A stretch of DNA of 42,624 bases from Oscillospiraceae bacterium (GCA_017848115.1 JAGAKZ010000002.1:114128-156751), one strand, 5' to 3'; positions 24,663 through 33,988 are shown, counted from the first letter of the stretch. Program-made: numbers and translations. The notes: generated by a model not told the origin, from the sequence alone.

Positions 24663-26084
24663 ATGGGTGGATTTTTTGGTGCAGCTTCAAAAAATGACTG
24701 TATTGATGATGTTTTTTTTGGTACGGATTATCATTCACACCTCGGTACAAGAAGAGGTGGTATGATCGCTTTTTCTGAAGCTAAAGGTTTTCAGAGAAGC
24801 ATTCACAGCATTGAGAACTCTCCTTTCAGAACTAAGTTTGAAAAGGATATTGAAACTATGGAAGGCGGACTTTGTATCGGCTGTATAAGCGATTCAGATC
24901 CTCAGCCTATAATGGTTCGTTCAAAGCTTGGTCTTTACGCTGTATGCACAATAGGAATAATAAATAACGCTCAGACACTTGAAGATGAACTTCTTGCAAA
25001 TGGATGTGCCAGTTTTGAGACTATGAGTAGCGGAAGCATAAATACAAGTGATCTTGTAGGTGCGCTTATCGCTCAGAAAGATTCATTTGTTGAAGGAATA
25101 AAATATGCTCAGGAGAAAGTTGACGGTACACTTTCACTTCTTATCCTTACAAAAGACAGCATAATTGCCGCAAGGGATAAGAGAGGAAGACTTCCTATCC
25201 TTATCGGAAAAAGAGATGACGGATATTGTACTTCTTTTGAATCCTTTGCTTATCAGAAACTCGGATATGAGACCTGCTATGAATTAGGTCCGGGTGAAAT
25301 TGTAAATATCACTAACGATGGTTATGAGATACTTTCAGAGCGTCAGAGTGACATGAAGATCTGTTCGTTTCTCTGGACATATTACGGATATCCGAACTCC
25401 GTATATGAAGGTGTAACAGTTGAAACAATGAGAACACGCAACGGTGAACTCATGGCAGAGTTTGATATGAAAAACGGAACTCTTCCTGATGTTGATTATA
25501 TATGTGGTATTCCGGATTCAGGTATTCCGCATGCTATAGGATACGCAAACAGAAGCGGTATTCCGTTTGCAAGACCTTTTATAAAGTATACACCTACATG
25601 GCCGAGAAGTTTTATGCCACAGTCTCAGAAGATAAGAAACCAGGTAGCAAAGATGAAACTCATACCTGTTCACGAACTTATCGAAGGCAAAAAACTTATG
25701 TTTATAGATGACAGTATAGTAAGAGGAACACAGTTGCGTGAAACTGTAGAATTCCTTTATGAACACGGTGCAAAGGAAGTACATATGCGTTCAGCGTGTC
25801 CTCCTATAATGTATGGTTGCAGATATCTCAACTTCTCAAGAAGCACATCAGAGCTTGATCTTATTGCAAGAAAAATCATTGATGAGTTTGAAGGCGAAGA
25901 AGGCGTAAAATATCTCAGAGAGTACAGTGATACAAATACCGAAAGAGGAAAACGTCTCAGAAATGAGATATGCACACGTTTAAAATTGTCATCTCTCGAA
26001 TATCAGTCTCTGGAAGGTACAGTAGAAGCAATAGGTCTTCCACAGTGTAACCTTTGCAGTTACTGCTGGGACGGAAGTAAATAA
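24663..26084 (+). CDS. purF: PurF-like amidophosphoribosyltransferase lacking the N-terminal catalytic Cys
   Basis: 473 residues. The N-terminal glutaminase-like domain begins MGGFFGAASKNDC where canonical PurF has MCGIFG: the nucleophile Cys2 is Gly. The glutamine-site segments are also altered (SHLGTRRGG, TIGIINN). The phosphoribosyltransferase half is intact, with LMFIDDSIVRGTQ near residues 345-358 as the PRPP loop, and a C-terminal QCNLCSYCWDG recalls the Fe-S cysteines of Bacillus-type PurF. It may use free ammonia, be regulatory, or act with a separate PurF. Proteins with this MGGFFG start are, to my knowledge, annotated in Bacteroidetes and Clostridia. ATG at 24663 is preferred to GTG at 24651 on alignment and on GGGTGA spacing. 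Confidence 0.88.
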   Translation: MGGFFGAASKNDCIDDVFFGTDYHSHLGTRRGGMIAFSEAKGFQRSIHSIENSPFRTKFEKDIETMEGGLCIGCISDSDPQPIMVRSKLGLYAVCTIGIINNAQTLEDELLANGCASFETMSSGSINTSDLVGALIAQKDSFVEGIKYAQEKVDGTLSLLILTKDSIIAARDKRGRLPILIGKRDDGYCTSFESFAYQKLGYETCYELGPGEIVNITNDGYEILSERQSDMKICSFLWTYYGYPNSVYEGVTVETMRTRNGELMAEFDMKNGTLPDVDYICGIPDSGIPHAIGYANRSGIPFARPFIKYTPTWPRSFMPQSQKIRNQVAKMKLIPVHELIEGKKLMFIDDSIVRGTQLRETVEFLYEHGAKEVHMRSACPPIMYGCRYLNFSRSTSELDLIARKIIDEFEGEEGVKYLREYSDTNTERGKRLRNEICTRLKLSSLEYQSLEGTVEAIGLPQCNLCSYCWDGSK

Positions 26085-26156
26085 TTTAAAATAAAAATAT
26101 ATATAGGGAAAAATCATCACGAAAGATTGATGAACCTATAACGGAGGAATTTACTA

Positions 26157-27191
26157 ATGAAGAGTTTTTCAGAAAGCTATAAGGAAGCCGGCGTTGACGT
26201 TACAGCAGGCTACAAAGCAGTAGAACTTATGAAGTCACATGTTGCAAGAACAATGACAAGTGGCGTTCTTTCAGGTCTTGGCGGATTTGGCGGACTTTTT
26301 GAACTTGATATGACAGGCATTCAGAAGCCGGTTCTTGTTTCAGGTACAGATGGTGTAGGTACAAAGCTCAAGATAGCATTTCTTATGGACAAGCATGATA
26401 CAGTAGGTATTGACTGTGTTGCTATGTGCGTAAACGACATTATATGTTGCGGAGCAAAGCCACTTTTCTTCCTTGACTATATTGCAGTAGGAAAGAACTA
26501 TCCTGAAAAGGTAGCTCAGATCGTTTCAGGTGTAGCTGAAGGTTGTGTGCAGTCCAACTGTGCTCTTATCGGTGGTGAAACAGCTGAAATGCCGGGATTT
26601 TATCCTGTTGACGAATATGATCTTGCAGGTTTCTCAGTTGGTGTTGTTGATAAGGATAAGATCATAAAAAATGATACACAAAAAGCAGGCGATGTAATGA
26701 TCGCTCTTAAATCAAGCGGTGTTCATTCAAACGGTTTTTCACTTGTAAGAAAAGTATTTACTGTAAATGAACAGAATCTTGCACGTCATTTTGGTGACCT
26801 CGGTGCAACACTTGGTGAAACACTTCTCACACCTACAAAAATTTATGTACGTGCTATTACTGAACTTCTTAAAAATGTACAGGTAAAATCTATTTCACAT
26901 ATTACAGGTGGCGGTTTCTACGAAAATATTCCAAGATCGCTTCCAAGTGGAATAACAGCATCTGTTGACAGAGCTGCGATAGACGTTCTGCCTATATTTG
27001 ATCTTATAGCAAAGACAGGAAAAATACCGGAAAGAGATATGTTCAATACATTCAACATGGGTGTAGGTATGATCGTTGTAGTTGACAAGCTTGACGCAGA
27101 CAAGGCACTTGAAACTCTCAAGGCTGCCGGTGAAGATGCATACATACTCGGTGAACTTGTAAACGGCGATGAAGGCGTTATAATCAAGTAA
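26157..27191 (+). CDS. purM: Phosphoribosylformylglycinamidine cyclo-ligase
   Basis: 344 residues, standard length. [47 protein letters not shown] and [13 protein letters not shown] are the PurM family landmarks (ATP site and dimer interface). It closes FGAM to AIR using ATP. GGAGG at 26144-26148 precedes the ATG. A 72-base gap separates it from the purF-like gene; purN follows after 14 bases. Confidence 0.96.
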   Translation: MKSFSESYKEAGVDVTAGYKAVELMKSHVARTMTSGVLSGLGGFGGLFELDMTGIQKPVLVSGTDGVGTKLKIAFLMDKHDTVGIDCVAMCVNDIICCGAKPLFFLDYIAVGKNYPEKVAQIVSGVAEGCVQSNCALIGGETAEMPGFYPVDEYDLAGFSVGVVDKDKIIKNDTQKAGDVMIALKSSGVHSNGFSLVRKVFTVNEQNLARHFGDLGATLGETLLTPTKIYVRAITELLKNVQVKSISHITGGGFYENIPRSLPSGITASVDRAAIDVLPIFDLIAKTGKIPERDMFNTFNMGVGMIVVVDKLDADKALETLKAAGEDAYILGELVNGDEGVIIK

Positions 27192-27205
27192 GAGCGGAGG
27201 AAAAT

Positions 27206-27832
27206 ATGAAAAATATAGTTGTTCTTGTTTCAGGCGGAGGAACTAATTTTCAGGCTCTTATAGATGCACAGGAAAGAGGCGATATACAAGGCGGAAAAAT
27301 CACCTGTGTAATATCGTCAAAGCCTGATGCCTACGCTCTTGAACGTGCTAAAAATCACAATATTCCGTCAAGAGTGATATGCCGTAAAGAGTATGATGAT
27401 GTTGCTGCATACAGTAAGGCAGTTCTCGAAGCGCTTAACGAAGAAAAGGCAGATGTAGTTGTGTATGCAGGTTTTATGACTATTCTTGATGACAGTGTAT
27501 GTAATGCTTATCCAAACAAGATGGTCAATGTACATCCATCTCTTATACCATCTTTCTGCGGAAAAGGATATTATGGTCTCAGAGTTCATGAAGAAGCTCT
27601 TGCAAAAGGTGTAAAAGTTACCGGTGCAACAGTACACTTCGTTACAGCTGTCTGCGACGGAGGACCTATAATATTGCAGAAAGCAGTTGAAGTAAAGAAC
27701 GGTGATACACCTGAGATACTTCAGAAAAGAGTTATGGAAGAAGCAGAGTGGATCATACTTCCAAAAGCAGTTTCATTACTTTGCCAGGATAAAGTTGTTG
27801 TTTCTGATGGCAGAGCATATATTTCAGAATAA
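27206..27832 (+). CDS. purN: Phosphoribosylglycinamide formyltransferase
   Basis: 208 residues. VLVSGGGTNFQALID forms the phosphate-binding loop, VYAGFMTIL and NVHPSLIPSFCGKGYYG carry the catalytic Asn-His region, and TVHFVTAVCDGGPIILQ the catalytic Asp. It formylates GAR with 10-formyl-THF. The segment GKGYYG, replacing the more usual G-x-x-AH, is seen in Clostridia. GCGGAGG precedes the ATG. It lies 14 bases after purM and 14 before the PurO gene, so it is co-transcribed. Confidence 0.94.
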   Translation: MKNIVVLVSGGGTNFQALIDAQERGDIQGGKITCVISSKPDAYALERAKNHNIPSRVICRKEYDDVAAYSKAVLEALNEEKADVVVYAGFMTILDDSVCNAYPNKMVNVHPSLIPSFCGKGYYGLRVHEEALAKGVKVTGATVHFVTAVCDGGPIILQKAVEVKNGDTPEILQKRVMEEAEWIILPKAVSLLCQDKVVVSDGRAYISE

Positions 27833-27846
27833 GTGAGGATATAATC

Positions 27847-28563
27847 ATGGAAATGTTATCTATAGAAAAAGAACTTAAAGAAAATGCTTATCCGGGTCGT
27901 GGTATCATAATAGGCAAATCAGCAGACGGTAAAAATGCTGTAACAGCTTATTTTATCATGGGAAGAAGCGAAAACAGCCGTAACAGAGTATTCGTAACAG
28001 AGGGTGAAGGTATCAGAACAGAAGCTTTCGATCCTTCAAAGCTTACAGATCCAAGCCTTATAATATACGCTCCTGTTCGTGTACTTGGAAATAAGACTAT
28101 AGTTACAAACGGTGATCAGACAGATACTATATATGAGCAGATGAACAATCAGATGACTTTTGAACAGTCACTCAGACTCAGAGAATTTGAACCTGATGCT
28201 CCTAACTATACACCAAGAATCAGCGGTATCATCAAGCATGAAGAAGACAATTCCTTCAACTATGCACTTTCTATACTCAAGAGTGCAAACGGAAATCCTG
28301 ATTCATGTCAGAGATATACTTTCTCATACAAAAATCCTATAAACGGTGAAGGTCATTTTATTCACACATACAAGTGTGACGGAAATCCACTTCCTAGTTT
28401 TGAAGGCGAACCAAAACTCATATCCATACCAAATGATATAAACGAGTTCAAGGATATACTCTGGAACAGCCTTAACGAAGAAAACAAAGTATCTCTCTTT
28501 GTAAGATACATTGAACTTGAAACAGGCAAGACTACAACAATAATCGAAAACAAAAATAAATAA
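27847..28563 (+). CDS. purO: IMP cyclohydrolase, archaeal PurO type
   Basis: 238 residues. The opening NAYPGRGIIIGKS, AYFIMGRSENSRNRVF and the later RLREFEPDAPNYTPRISG match the PurO-type IMP cyclohydrolase family, which is unrelated to the PurH N-terminal domain. It performs the last step, FAICAR to IMP. It sits between purN and the stand-alone AICAR transformylase, exactly the partner it needs. TGAGGAT precedes the ATG at 27847; a second ATG follows two codons later. Confidence 0.88.
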   Translation: MEMLSIEKELKENAYPGRGIIIGKSADGKNAVTAYFIMGRSENSRNRVFVTEGEGIRTEAFDPSKLTDPSLIIYAPVRVLGNKTIVTNGDQTDTIYEQMNNQMTFEQSLRLREFEPDAPNYTPRISGIIKHEEDNSFNYALSILKSANGNPDSCQRYTFSYKNPINGEGHFIHTYKCDGNPLPSFEGEPKLISIPNDINEFKDILWNSLNEENKVSLFVRYIELETGKTTTIIENKNK

Positions 28564-28581
28564 TCAGAAAGGGATGTAATC

Positions 28582-29763
28582 ATGGCTAAGGAACTTTCAT
28601 TAAAATACGGCTGTAACCCTAATCAGAAACCTTCAAGAATCTTTGTTGAAGACGGTTCTGATTTACCAATAGAAATACTTAACGGAAATCCGGGATATAT
28701 AAATCTTCTTGACGCATTCAACGGCTGGCAGCTTGTTAAGGAACTCAAAGCTGCTACAGGTCTTTGTGCCGCTACTTCATTCAAGCACGTTTCACCTGCA
28801 GGTGCTGCTGTAGGCGTACCGCTCTCAGACACACTCAAGAAAATTTATTTTGTTGATGACCTCGGTGAACTTTCACCTATGGCTTGTGCATATGCAAGAG
28901 CAAGAGGCGCTGACAGAATGTCATCATACGGTGACTTCATTGCACTTTCAGATACATGTGATGCTGTTACAGCAAAGATGATCCAGCGTGAAGTTTCAGA
29001 TGGTATCATTGCTCCTGATTATACTGATGAAGCTCTTGAAATTCTTAAATCAAAGAGAAAAGGTACTTATAACATCATCAAGATAAATGCTGATTATGTT
29101 CCTATGGAAATCGAACGCAAGCAGGTTTACGGTGTTACATTTGAACAGGGAAGAAACAATCTCCTTATCAATAACGATATGCTTGCAAATGTTGTTACAG
29201 ACAACAAGGAAATCCCTGATGACAAGAAGAGAGATCTTCTCATTTCTCTTATCACACTCAAGTATACTCAGTCAAATTCTGTTTGCTACGTAAAGGACGG
29301 ACAGGCTATCGGTATCGGTGCAGGACAGCAGTCAAGAATCCACTGCACAAGACTTGCAGGTAACAAGGCTGATATATGGTGGTTAAGACAGGCTCCACAG
29401 GTACTTGGTCTTAAATTTGTTGAAAATATCAGACGTGCTGACAGAGACAATGCAATAGACGTATATATTTCCGACGAATATATGGACGTTCTTGCAGATG
29501 GCGTATGGCAGAATATATTTGCCGAAAAGCCGGAAGTATTCACAAAAGAACAGCAGAAGGAATGGCTTGCAAAGAACAAGGACGTTTCTCTCGGTTCAGA
29601 CGCATTCTTCCCATTTGGCGATAACATCGAAAGAGCTAAGAAGAGCGGTGTAGAATATATTGCTCAGCCTGGCGGTTCTATCAGAGATGACAATGTTATT
29701 GAAACTTGCAACAAGTACAATATTGCAATGGCATTTACAGGAATAAGACTTTTCCATCACTGA
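28582..29763 (+). CDS. purH: Stand-alone AICAR transformylase (PurH C-terminal-type)
   Basis: 393 residues corresponding only to the formyltransferase half of PurH: LKYGCNPNQKPSR at the start, SFKHVSPAGAAVG with the catalytic Lys-His pair, and AGQQSRIHCTRLAGNKAD near residue 255. The N-terminal cyclohydrolase domain of bifunctional PurH is absent and is replaced by the preceding PurO gene. It transfers formyl from 10-formyl-THF to AICAR. Ribosome site AGAAAGGGATG; 18 bases after purO. Confidence 0.93.
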   Translation: MAKELSLKYGCNPNQKPSRIFVEDGSDLPIEILNGNPGYINLLDAFNGWQLVKELKAATGLCAATSFKHVSPAGAAVGVPLSDTLKKIYFVDDLGELSPMACAYARARGADRMSSYGDFIALSDTCDAVTAKMIQREVSDGIIAPDYTDEALEILKSKRKGTYNIIKINADYVPMEIERKQVYGVTFEQGRNNLLINNDMLANVVTDNKEIPDDKKRDLLISLITLKYTQSNSVCYVKDGQAIGIGAGQQSRIHCTRLAGNKADIWWLRQAPQVLGLKFVENIRRADRDNAIDVYISDEYMDVLADGVWQNIFAEKPEVFTKEQQKEWLAKNKDVSLGSDAFFPFGDNIERAKKSGVEYIAQPGGSIRDDNVIETCNKYNIAMAFTGIRLFHH

Positions 29764-29784
29764 TAATAAATTAATAAATTATTG

Positions 29785-29836
29785 ATATATCGCAGATGCG
29801 GATAAGTGAAACTCATATTTTGCATTTGCGATATAT
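29785..29836 (+). other. Long intercistronic hairpin before purD
   Basis: ATATATCGCAGATGC (29785-29799) and GCATTTGCGATATAT (29822-29836) pair over 15 positions with one G-U. It is not followed by a real T run (TTGTTAGTAATG), so it looks less like a terminator than an mRNA-stabilising, processing or pausing structure between the AICAR transformylase and purD genes. Confidence 0.7.
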
Positions 29837-29869
29837 TTGTTAGTAATGAAAAACAGGAGGATATTTTAT

Positions 29870-31156
29870 ATGAATATTTTAGTAGTTGGCGGTGGCGGAC
29901 GTGAACACGCTCTCGTAATGAAAATACATGAAAGCAAAAAAGCTGATAAGATATACTGTGTACCGGGAAACGGCGGTATATCAAGATATGCAGAATGCAT
30001 CAGTGATGTAAAAGCAACTGATATTGACGGAGTATTGGCAGTAGCAAAAAAAGTAAGTGCTGATCTGGTCGTAGTTGCACCTGACGATCCGCTTGTACTT
30101 GGAATGGTAGACGTGCTTAATAAAGAAGGATTTGCAACATTCGGTCCAAATAAGGCTGCTGCAATAATAGAGGGAAGTAAAGTATTTTCAAAAGATCTTA
30201 TGAAGAAGTACAATATCCCTACCGCTGCATATGAAGTATTTACAAATGCAGAAGATGCAATAAAATATCTCAAAGAAAGAAATCAGTATCCTGCTGTAGT
30301 AAAGGCTGACGGTCTTGCACTCGGAAAGGGTGTTATAATCGCACAGAACTTTGAAGAAGCAGAAGACGCTGTAAAATCAATAATGGAAGACAAGATTTTT
30401 GGTGCAAGCGGTTCACAGATAGTTGTAGAAGAATTCCTTACAGGTTTTGAAGTTTCTGTTCTTTGTTTTACAGACGGAAAAACAATAAGACCTATGGTTT
30501 CTTCAATGGATCACAAGAGAGCGCTTGACAATGATGAAGGTCTTAACACAGGTGGTATGGGAACAATAGCACCAAACCCTTACTATACAGAAGAAATAGC
30601 AAAAGAATGTATGGAAAAGATTTTTATCCCTACAGTTGAAGCTATGAACAAAGAAAACAGAACTTTCAAAGGCTGTCTTTATTTTGGACTTATGCTTACA
30701 CCAAACGGTGCTAAGGTAATAGAATACAACTGTCGTTTTGGCGATCCTGAAACACAGGTAGTTCTCCCATTGCTTGATACAGATATAGTTGATATCATGC
30801 TTGCAATATATAATGACAAACTTGATGAAGTTGAAATGAAGTGGAAAAATCAGTCTGCCGCATGTGTTGTTATGGCAAGTGGTGGTTATCCTAAGCAGTA
30901 TGAAACAGGTCTTGAAATAAACGGTCTTGATGATAAGGGTCAGGTTGAAGGTGCATTTGTATATCATGCAGGTACAAAGTATGAAAATGAAAAATTCCTT
31001 ACAGCAGGAGGCAGAGTACTTAACGTTACAGCTACAGGAAATACATTGAAGGAAGCACTTGATCAGTCTTACAGCTGTGTTAAGAAAATAAACTTTAAAA
31101 ATCATCACTATCGTAATGATATCGGAGCAAAGGCACTTATGGCTTCTGACAAATAA
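29870..31156 (+). CDS. purD: Phosphoribosylamine-glycine ligase (GAR synthetase)
   Basis: 428 residues. NILVVGGGGREHAL is the diagnostic N-terminus; the ATP-grasp part shows PAVVKADGLALGKGV, SSMDHKRALDNDEGLNTGGMG and EYNCRFGDPETQ. It joins phosphoribosylamine and glycine, linking it to GlyA's product. The ATG at 29870 is chosen because CAGGAGG lies at 29854-29860; upstream in-frame codons from 29837 cover the hairpin and ribosome site. The next gene follows after 21 bases. Confidence 0.96.
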   Translation: MNILVVGGGGREHALVMKIHESKKADKIYCVPGNGGISRYAECISDVKATDIDGVLAVAKKVSADLVVVAPDDPLVLGMVDVLNKEGFATFGPNKAAAIIEGSKVFSKDLMKKYNIPTAAYEVFTNAEDAIKYLKERNQYPAVVKADGLALGKGVIIAQNFEEAEDAVKSIMEDKIFGASGSQIVVEEFLTGFEVSVLCFTDGKTIRPMVSSMDHKRALDNDEGLNTGGMGTIAPNPYYTEEIAKECMEKIFIPTVEAMNKENRTFKGCLYFGLMLTPNGAKVIEYNCRFGDPETQVVLPLLDTDIVDIMLAIYNDKLDEVEMKWKNQSAACVVMASGGYPKQYETGLEINGLDDKGQVEGAFVYHAGTKYENEKFLTAGGRVLNVTATGNTLKEALDQSYSCVKKINFKNHHYRNDIGAKALMASDK

Positions 31157-31177
31157 GGCTCTTGCCGGAGGTGTCAG

Positions 31178-31813
31178 ATGGAAAAGTTCAATAAAATAAA
31201 TAGTTTCAGAGGCTACACCAAAATAGGTCTTATCGCAAATATTATGTTTGTAATATTTATTATTGTTACTATGATCTATTATGCTTATTATCGCAGAACC
31301 GGAAATATAGTGGTTCCTGTTGAAGTCATTGCTTATTCGATAGAAGTAGGCGGATTTTTAATGATGCTTGTTTCGGTAGTAGGTTACGGTGTAAAATTAA
31401 GATTCAGACATTTTCTAAAAGTTTGTATGGCGATTTACTTTGTCGTCGAGTTTGTGATAATGATTTGTGACTTCAATCTTATAGATGTTGAAGATTTTTA
31501 TACACCGGCATCAAAGATACTTATAATAGGGCATTGTGTTTTTTCTGCGATCGTAGCTATGTCATATCTTCAGCTTGAACCAAATAAAACATGCATTCAG
31601 ATAGCTGTTACAATATCTGCGGTTCTCATGATGCTGGGGACATTTGCTATAGTTTTTGGTGTAAGAGTGTATGCGAGTGTTCTGGTAAATTCTTTTGCAT
31701 ATATTATTTTGTATTCGCTCATACTTGTATTTCACAGTCGTGAAATGATAGATGTCGATTGCCACGGTGATGTAGCAAAGGTGTATGAAGATGACGGATT
31801 TTTTGAAGACTGA
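31178..31813 (+). CDS. Six-helix membrane protein of unknown function
   Basis: 211 residues with about six hydrophobic segments (roughly 18-40, 45-72, 78-102, 113-133, 138-161, 163-184) and a short acidic C-terminal tail (KVYEDDGFFED). I recognise no family or motif. GGAGG precedes the ATG, which lies 21 bases after purD and before a terminator, so it is the last gene of the purine transcript. A transport or membrane-sensing role tied to purines is possible only by position. Confidence 0.7.
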   Translation: MEKFNKINSFRGYTKIGLIANIMFVIFIIVTMIYYAYYRRTGNIVVPVEVIAYSIEVGGFLMMLVSVVGYGVKLRFRHFLKVCMAIYFVVEFVIMICDFNLIDVEDFYTPASKILIIGHCVFSAIVAMSYLQLEPNKTCIQIAVTISAVLMMLGTFAIVFGVRVYASVLVNSFAYIILYSLILVFHSREMIDVDCHGDVAKVYEDDGFFED

Positions 31814-31835
31814 AATTATAGTATTTTAAAAATTA

Positions 31836-31876
31836 AAAAACACATGGATCAGGGTATTAAGATTCATGTGTTTTTG
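31836..31876 (+). terminator. Terminator of the purine operon
   Basis: AAAAACACATGGATC (31836-31850) and GATTCATGTGTTTTT (31861-31875) form a 15-bp stem with one wobble and a 10-nt loop; the T run is the end of the 3' arm. TATAAT at 31879-31884 directly after it may be the -10 of an hflX promoter, though its -35 is poor. Confidence 0.8.
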
Positions 31877-31906
31877 AATATAATAAACATTTTTAGGAGA
31901 TGGAAT

Positions 31907-33151
31907 ATGGACGAAAGCAAGCCAAAAACAAAAGTAATACTGGCAGCTGTTGATACAGGTGAATATGATGTTGAGCGGTCGCTTCTTGAACTTGAAGAAC
32001 TCACAAAAACAGCTGATGGCGAAGTTGTAGGAACTATTACTCAGAAAAGACCGGCTTATGATCCTGGAACCTGTATGGGAGCAGGAAGACTTCACGAGCT
32101 TTCTGATGCTTGTGAAAATCTTCAGGCGGAACTGATAGTATTTGATCATGAACTTAGTGCAACTCAGATAAGAAATATTGAAAATATAACTGATGTGCGT
32201 GTTATAGACAGAACGATGCTTATTTTAGATATATTTGCATCGAGGGCAAGGACAAAAGAAGGTAAACTTCAGGTTGAACTTGCGCTTCAGAAATACAGAC
32301 TGCCACGTCTTACAGGCATGGGTGTTGAACTTTCAAGACTCGGTGGTGGTATAGGTACAAGAGGTCCGGGTGAAACAAAACTTGAAACTGACAAACGTCA
32401 TATCAGAAGACGTATTGCGGCGCTTGAAGAAGAGTTAAAAGAACTTGAGGAACGCAGAAAAAGACAGCGTATCCGCAGAAAGAAAGACAGCGTTCTTACT
32501 GCCGCTATTGTCGGATATACAAATGCCGGAAAATCTACGTTGTTAAATTCACTTACCGATGCCGGAGTACTTGCGGAAAATAAACTTTTTGCAACACTCG
32601 ATACTACATCAAGGTCGATAGAGCTTCCTGACGGAAGAAGTGTCATGCTTGTAGATACAGTAGGATTTATTCAGCGATTGCCTCACAGTCTTGTTGAAGC
32701 ATTCAAGTCTACACTTGAAGAAGCAGCTTCTGCAGACCTTATTATAGAGATAATAGATTCTTCGGACGAATCAGCTGTTGAGAAAATCAAGGTAACAGGT
32801 GAGCTTCTTACTGAACTGGGTTGTGAGGATATACCGCATATTTATGTGCTTAACAAATGTGATATAGCTCATGATGAATTATGCATACCGCATGATCTAT
32901 GTTCTGTAAGGATCTCGGCAAAGAACAAAACGGGATTTGATGAATTGCTTACTGCGGTAACGGAAAATCTGCCTGAAACTGCAAAGATAATGAATCTTGA
33001 TATTCCATATACTCAGACACAGCTTATAAACAGAATAAGAGAAAACGGAAAAATAATCACCGAAGAATATACTGACACAGGAATAAAATTAGAGGCACTT
33101 GTTGATATAAAAATACAGAAATTATGCAGTGAATATGAAGTTGGAAAGTGA
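31907..33151 (+). CDS. hflX: Ribosome-associated GTPase HflX
   Basis: 414 residues. The N-terminal HflX domain has YDPGTCMGAGRLHEL and RLTGMGVELSRLGGGIGTRG, followed by a basic coiled helix (EELEERRKRQRIRRKK) and the G domain: G1 GYTNAGKSTLLN (about 203), G2 LFATLDTTSRS, G3 DTVGFIQRLP and G4 NKCD. HflX splits or rescues stalled 70S ribosomes, especially under stress. ATG at 31907 is supported by AGGAGA at 31895-31900; upstream in-frame codons would start inside the terminator hairpin. Its stop is 8 bases before the surE ATG. Confidence 0.95.
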   Translation: MDESKPKTKVILAAVDTGEYDVERSLLELEELTKTADGEVVGTITQKRPAYDPGTCMGAGRLHELSDACENLQAELIVFDHELSATQIRNIENITDVRVIDRTMLILDIFASRARTKEGKLQVELALQKYRLPRLTGMGVELSRLGGGIGTRGPGETKLETDKRHIRRRIAALEEELKELEERRKRQRIRRKKDSVLTAAIVGYTNAGKSTLLNSLTDAGVLAENKLFATLDTTSRSIELPDGRSVMLVDTVGFIQRLPHSLVEAFKSTLEEAASADLIIEIIDSSDESAVEKIKVTGELLTELGCEDIPHIYVLNKCDIAHDELCIPHDLCSVRISAKNKTGFDELLTAVTENLPETAKIMNLDIPYTQTQLINRIRENGKIITEEYTDTGIKLEALVDIKIQKLCSEYEVGK

Positions 33152-33159
33152 AGAAAACG

Positions 33160-33873
33160 ATGAAAAGAATAATGATAACAAATGACGACGGAATAAATGC
33201 ATCGGGCATTATACGTCTTGCAAAATCAGTTAAAAAATACGGCGAAGTATGGGTGGTAGCTCCCGATGTTCAGAAAAGCGGAGCGTCACACAGTATAAAC
33301 CTTCACACGCCATTTACTGTTGCTAAAGCAGATTTTCCCGTTGACGGAGTAAGAGCATTTGCAGTATCGGGTTCTCCAGCCGATTGTGTAAGGGTAGGAG
33401 TATTGAATATTCTCCCTCAGAAGCCTGACATAGTACTTTCCGGAATAAATTTCGGATACAATGCCGGAAGTGATGTAATGTATTCAGGTACTATAGGAGC
33501 TGCCATGGAAGCTATATTTCAGGGAATACCTTCTATTGCTTTTTCAGAAGGAACAAATGACGGTTATATAATAACTCAGATGTATCTTGACGAAGTATTA
33601 AGCGAAGTTATGAACATGGAACTTGGAACAGATAAGATCCTGAACGTAAATTTTCCGACTTGCGACCCGAAGGAATTTAAGGGGATTTTAAGAAACAGAT
33701 TTGTTTCAAAAGGATTTATTTTCAAAGACCACTATAACTGCAAAGAACTTGCCGACGGTACAAAAGAGTATATGGTAGAAGGCGAATACTGCGAAAACGC
33801 AGAAGAAGGTTCTGATTTAAAAGCATTGTTTGACAAATATATTTCAATAGGTACTATAAAGAATCTTGAATGA
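33160..33873 (+). CDS. surE: 5'/3'-nucleotidase SurE
   Basis: 237 residues. MITNDDGINASGI with the metal-binding Asp pair (9-10), VVAPDVQKSGASHSIN and LSGINFGYNAGSDVMYSGTI are the SurE signatures. It dephosphorylates nucleoside monophosphates and is linked to stationary-phase survival. ATG at 33160 gives the usual MKRIMITNDDG start with GTGAAG six bases ahead; a GTG at 33148 overlapping the hflX stop is an alternative. Likely co-transcribed with hflX. Confidence 0.93.
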   Translation: MKRIMITNDDGINASGIIRLAKSVKKYGEVWVVAPDVQKSGASHSINLHTPFTVAKADFPVDGVRAFAVSGSPADCVRVGVLNILPQKPDIVLSGINFGYNAGSDVMYSGTIGAAMEAIFQGIPSIAFSEGTNDGYIITQMYLDEVLSEVMNMELGTDKILNVNFPTCDPKEFKGILRNRFVSKGFIFKDHYNCKELADGTKEYMVEGEYCENAEEGSDLKALFDKYISIGTIKNLE

Positions 33874-33926
33874 GGGTTGTATTAAAGTTTTCAGTACTTA
33901 TAGGTATGAATTGATTTTAAAAAATA

Positions 33927-33971
33927 AAAAACTTGTATAGTGTTTTGTTTATCACCATACAAGTTTTTTTA
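33927..33971. terminator. Bidirectional terminator between surE and lepB
   Basis: AAAAACTTGTATAGTG starting at 33927 pairs with CACCATACAAGTTTTT ending at 33968 with one mismatch and a 10-nt loop, then more T residues. The A-rich 5' side gives a T run on the opposite strand for the converging lepB transcript. Confidence 0.85.
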
Positions 33972-33988
33972 TGTAATCAAAAATAGAA

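Noticed and set aside
30503-31108. A 200-codon minus-strand frame opposite purD
   Set aside because: It is antisense to conserved ATP-grasp sequence, has no ribosome site and yields an implausible Cys/Phe-rich composition.
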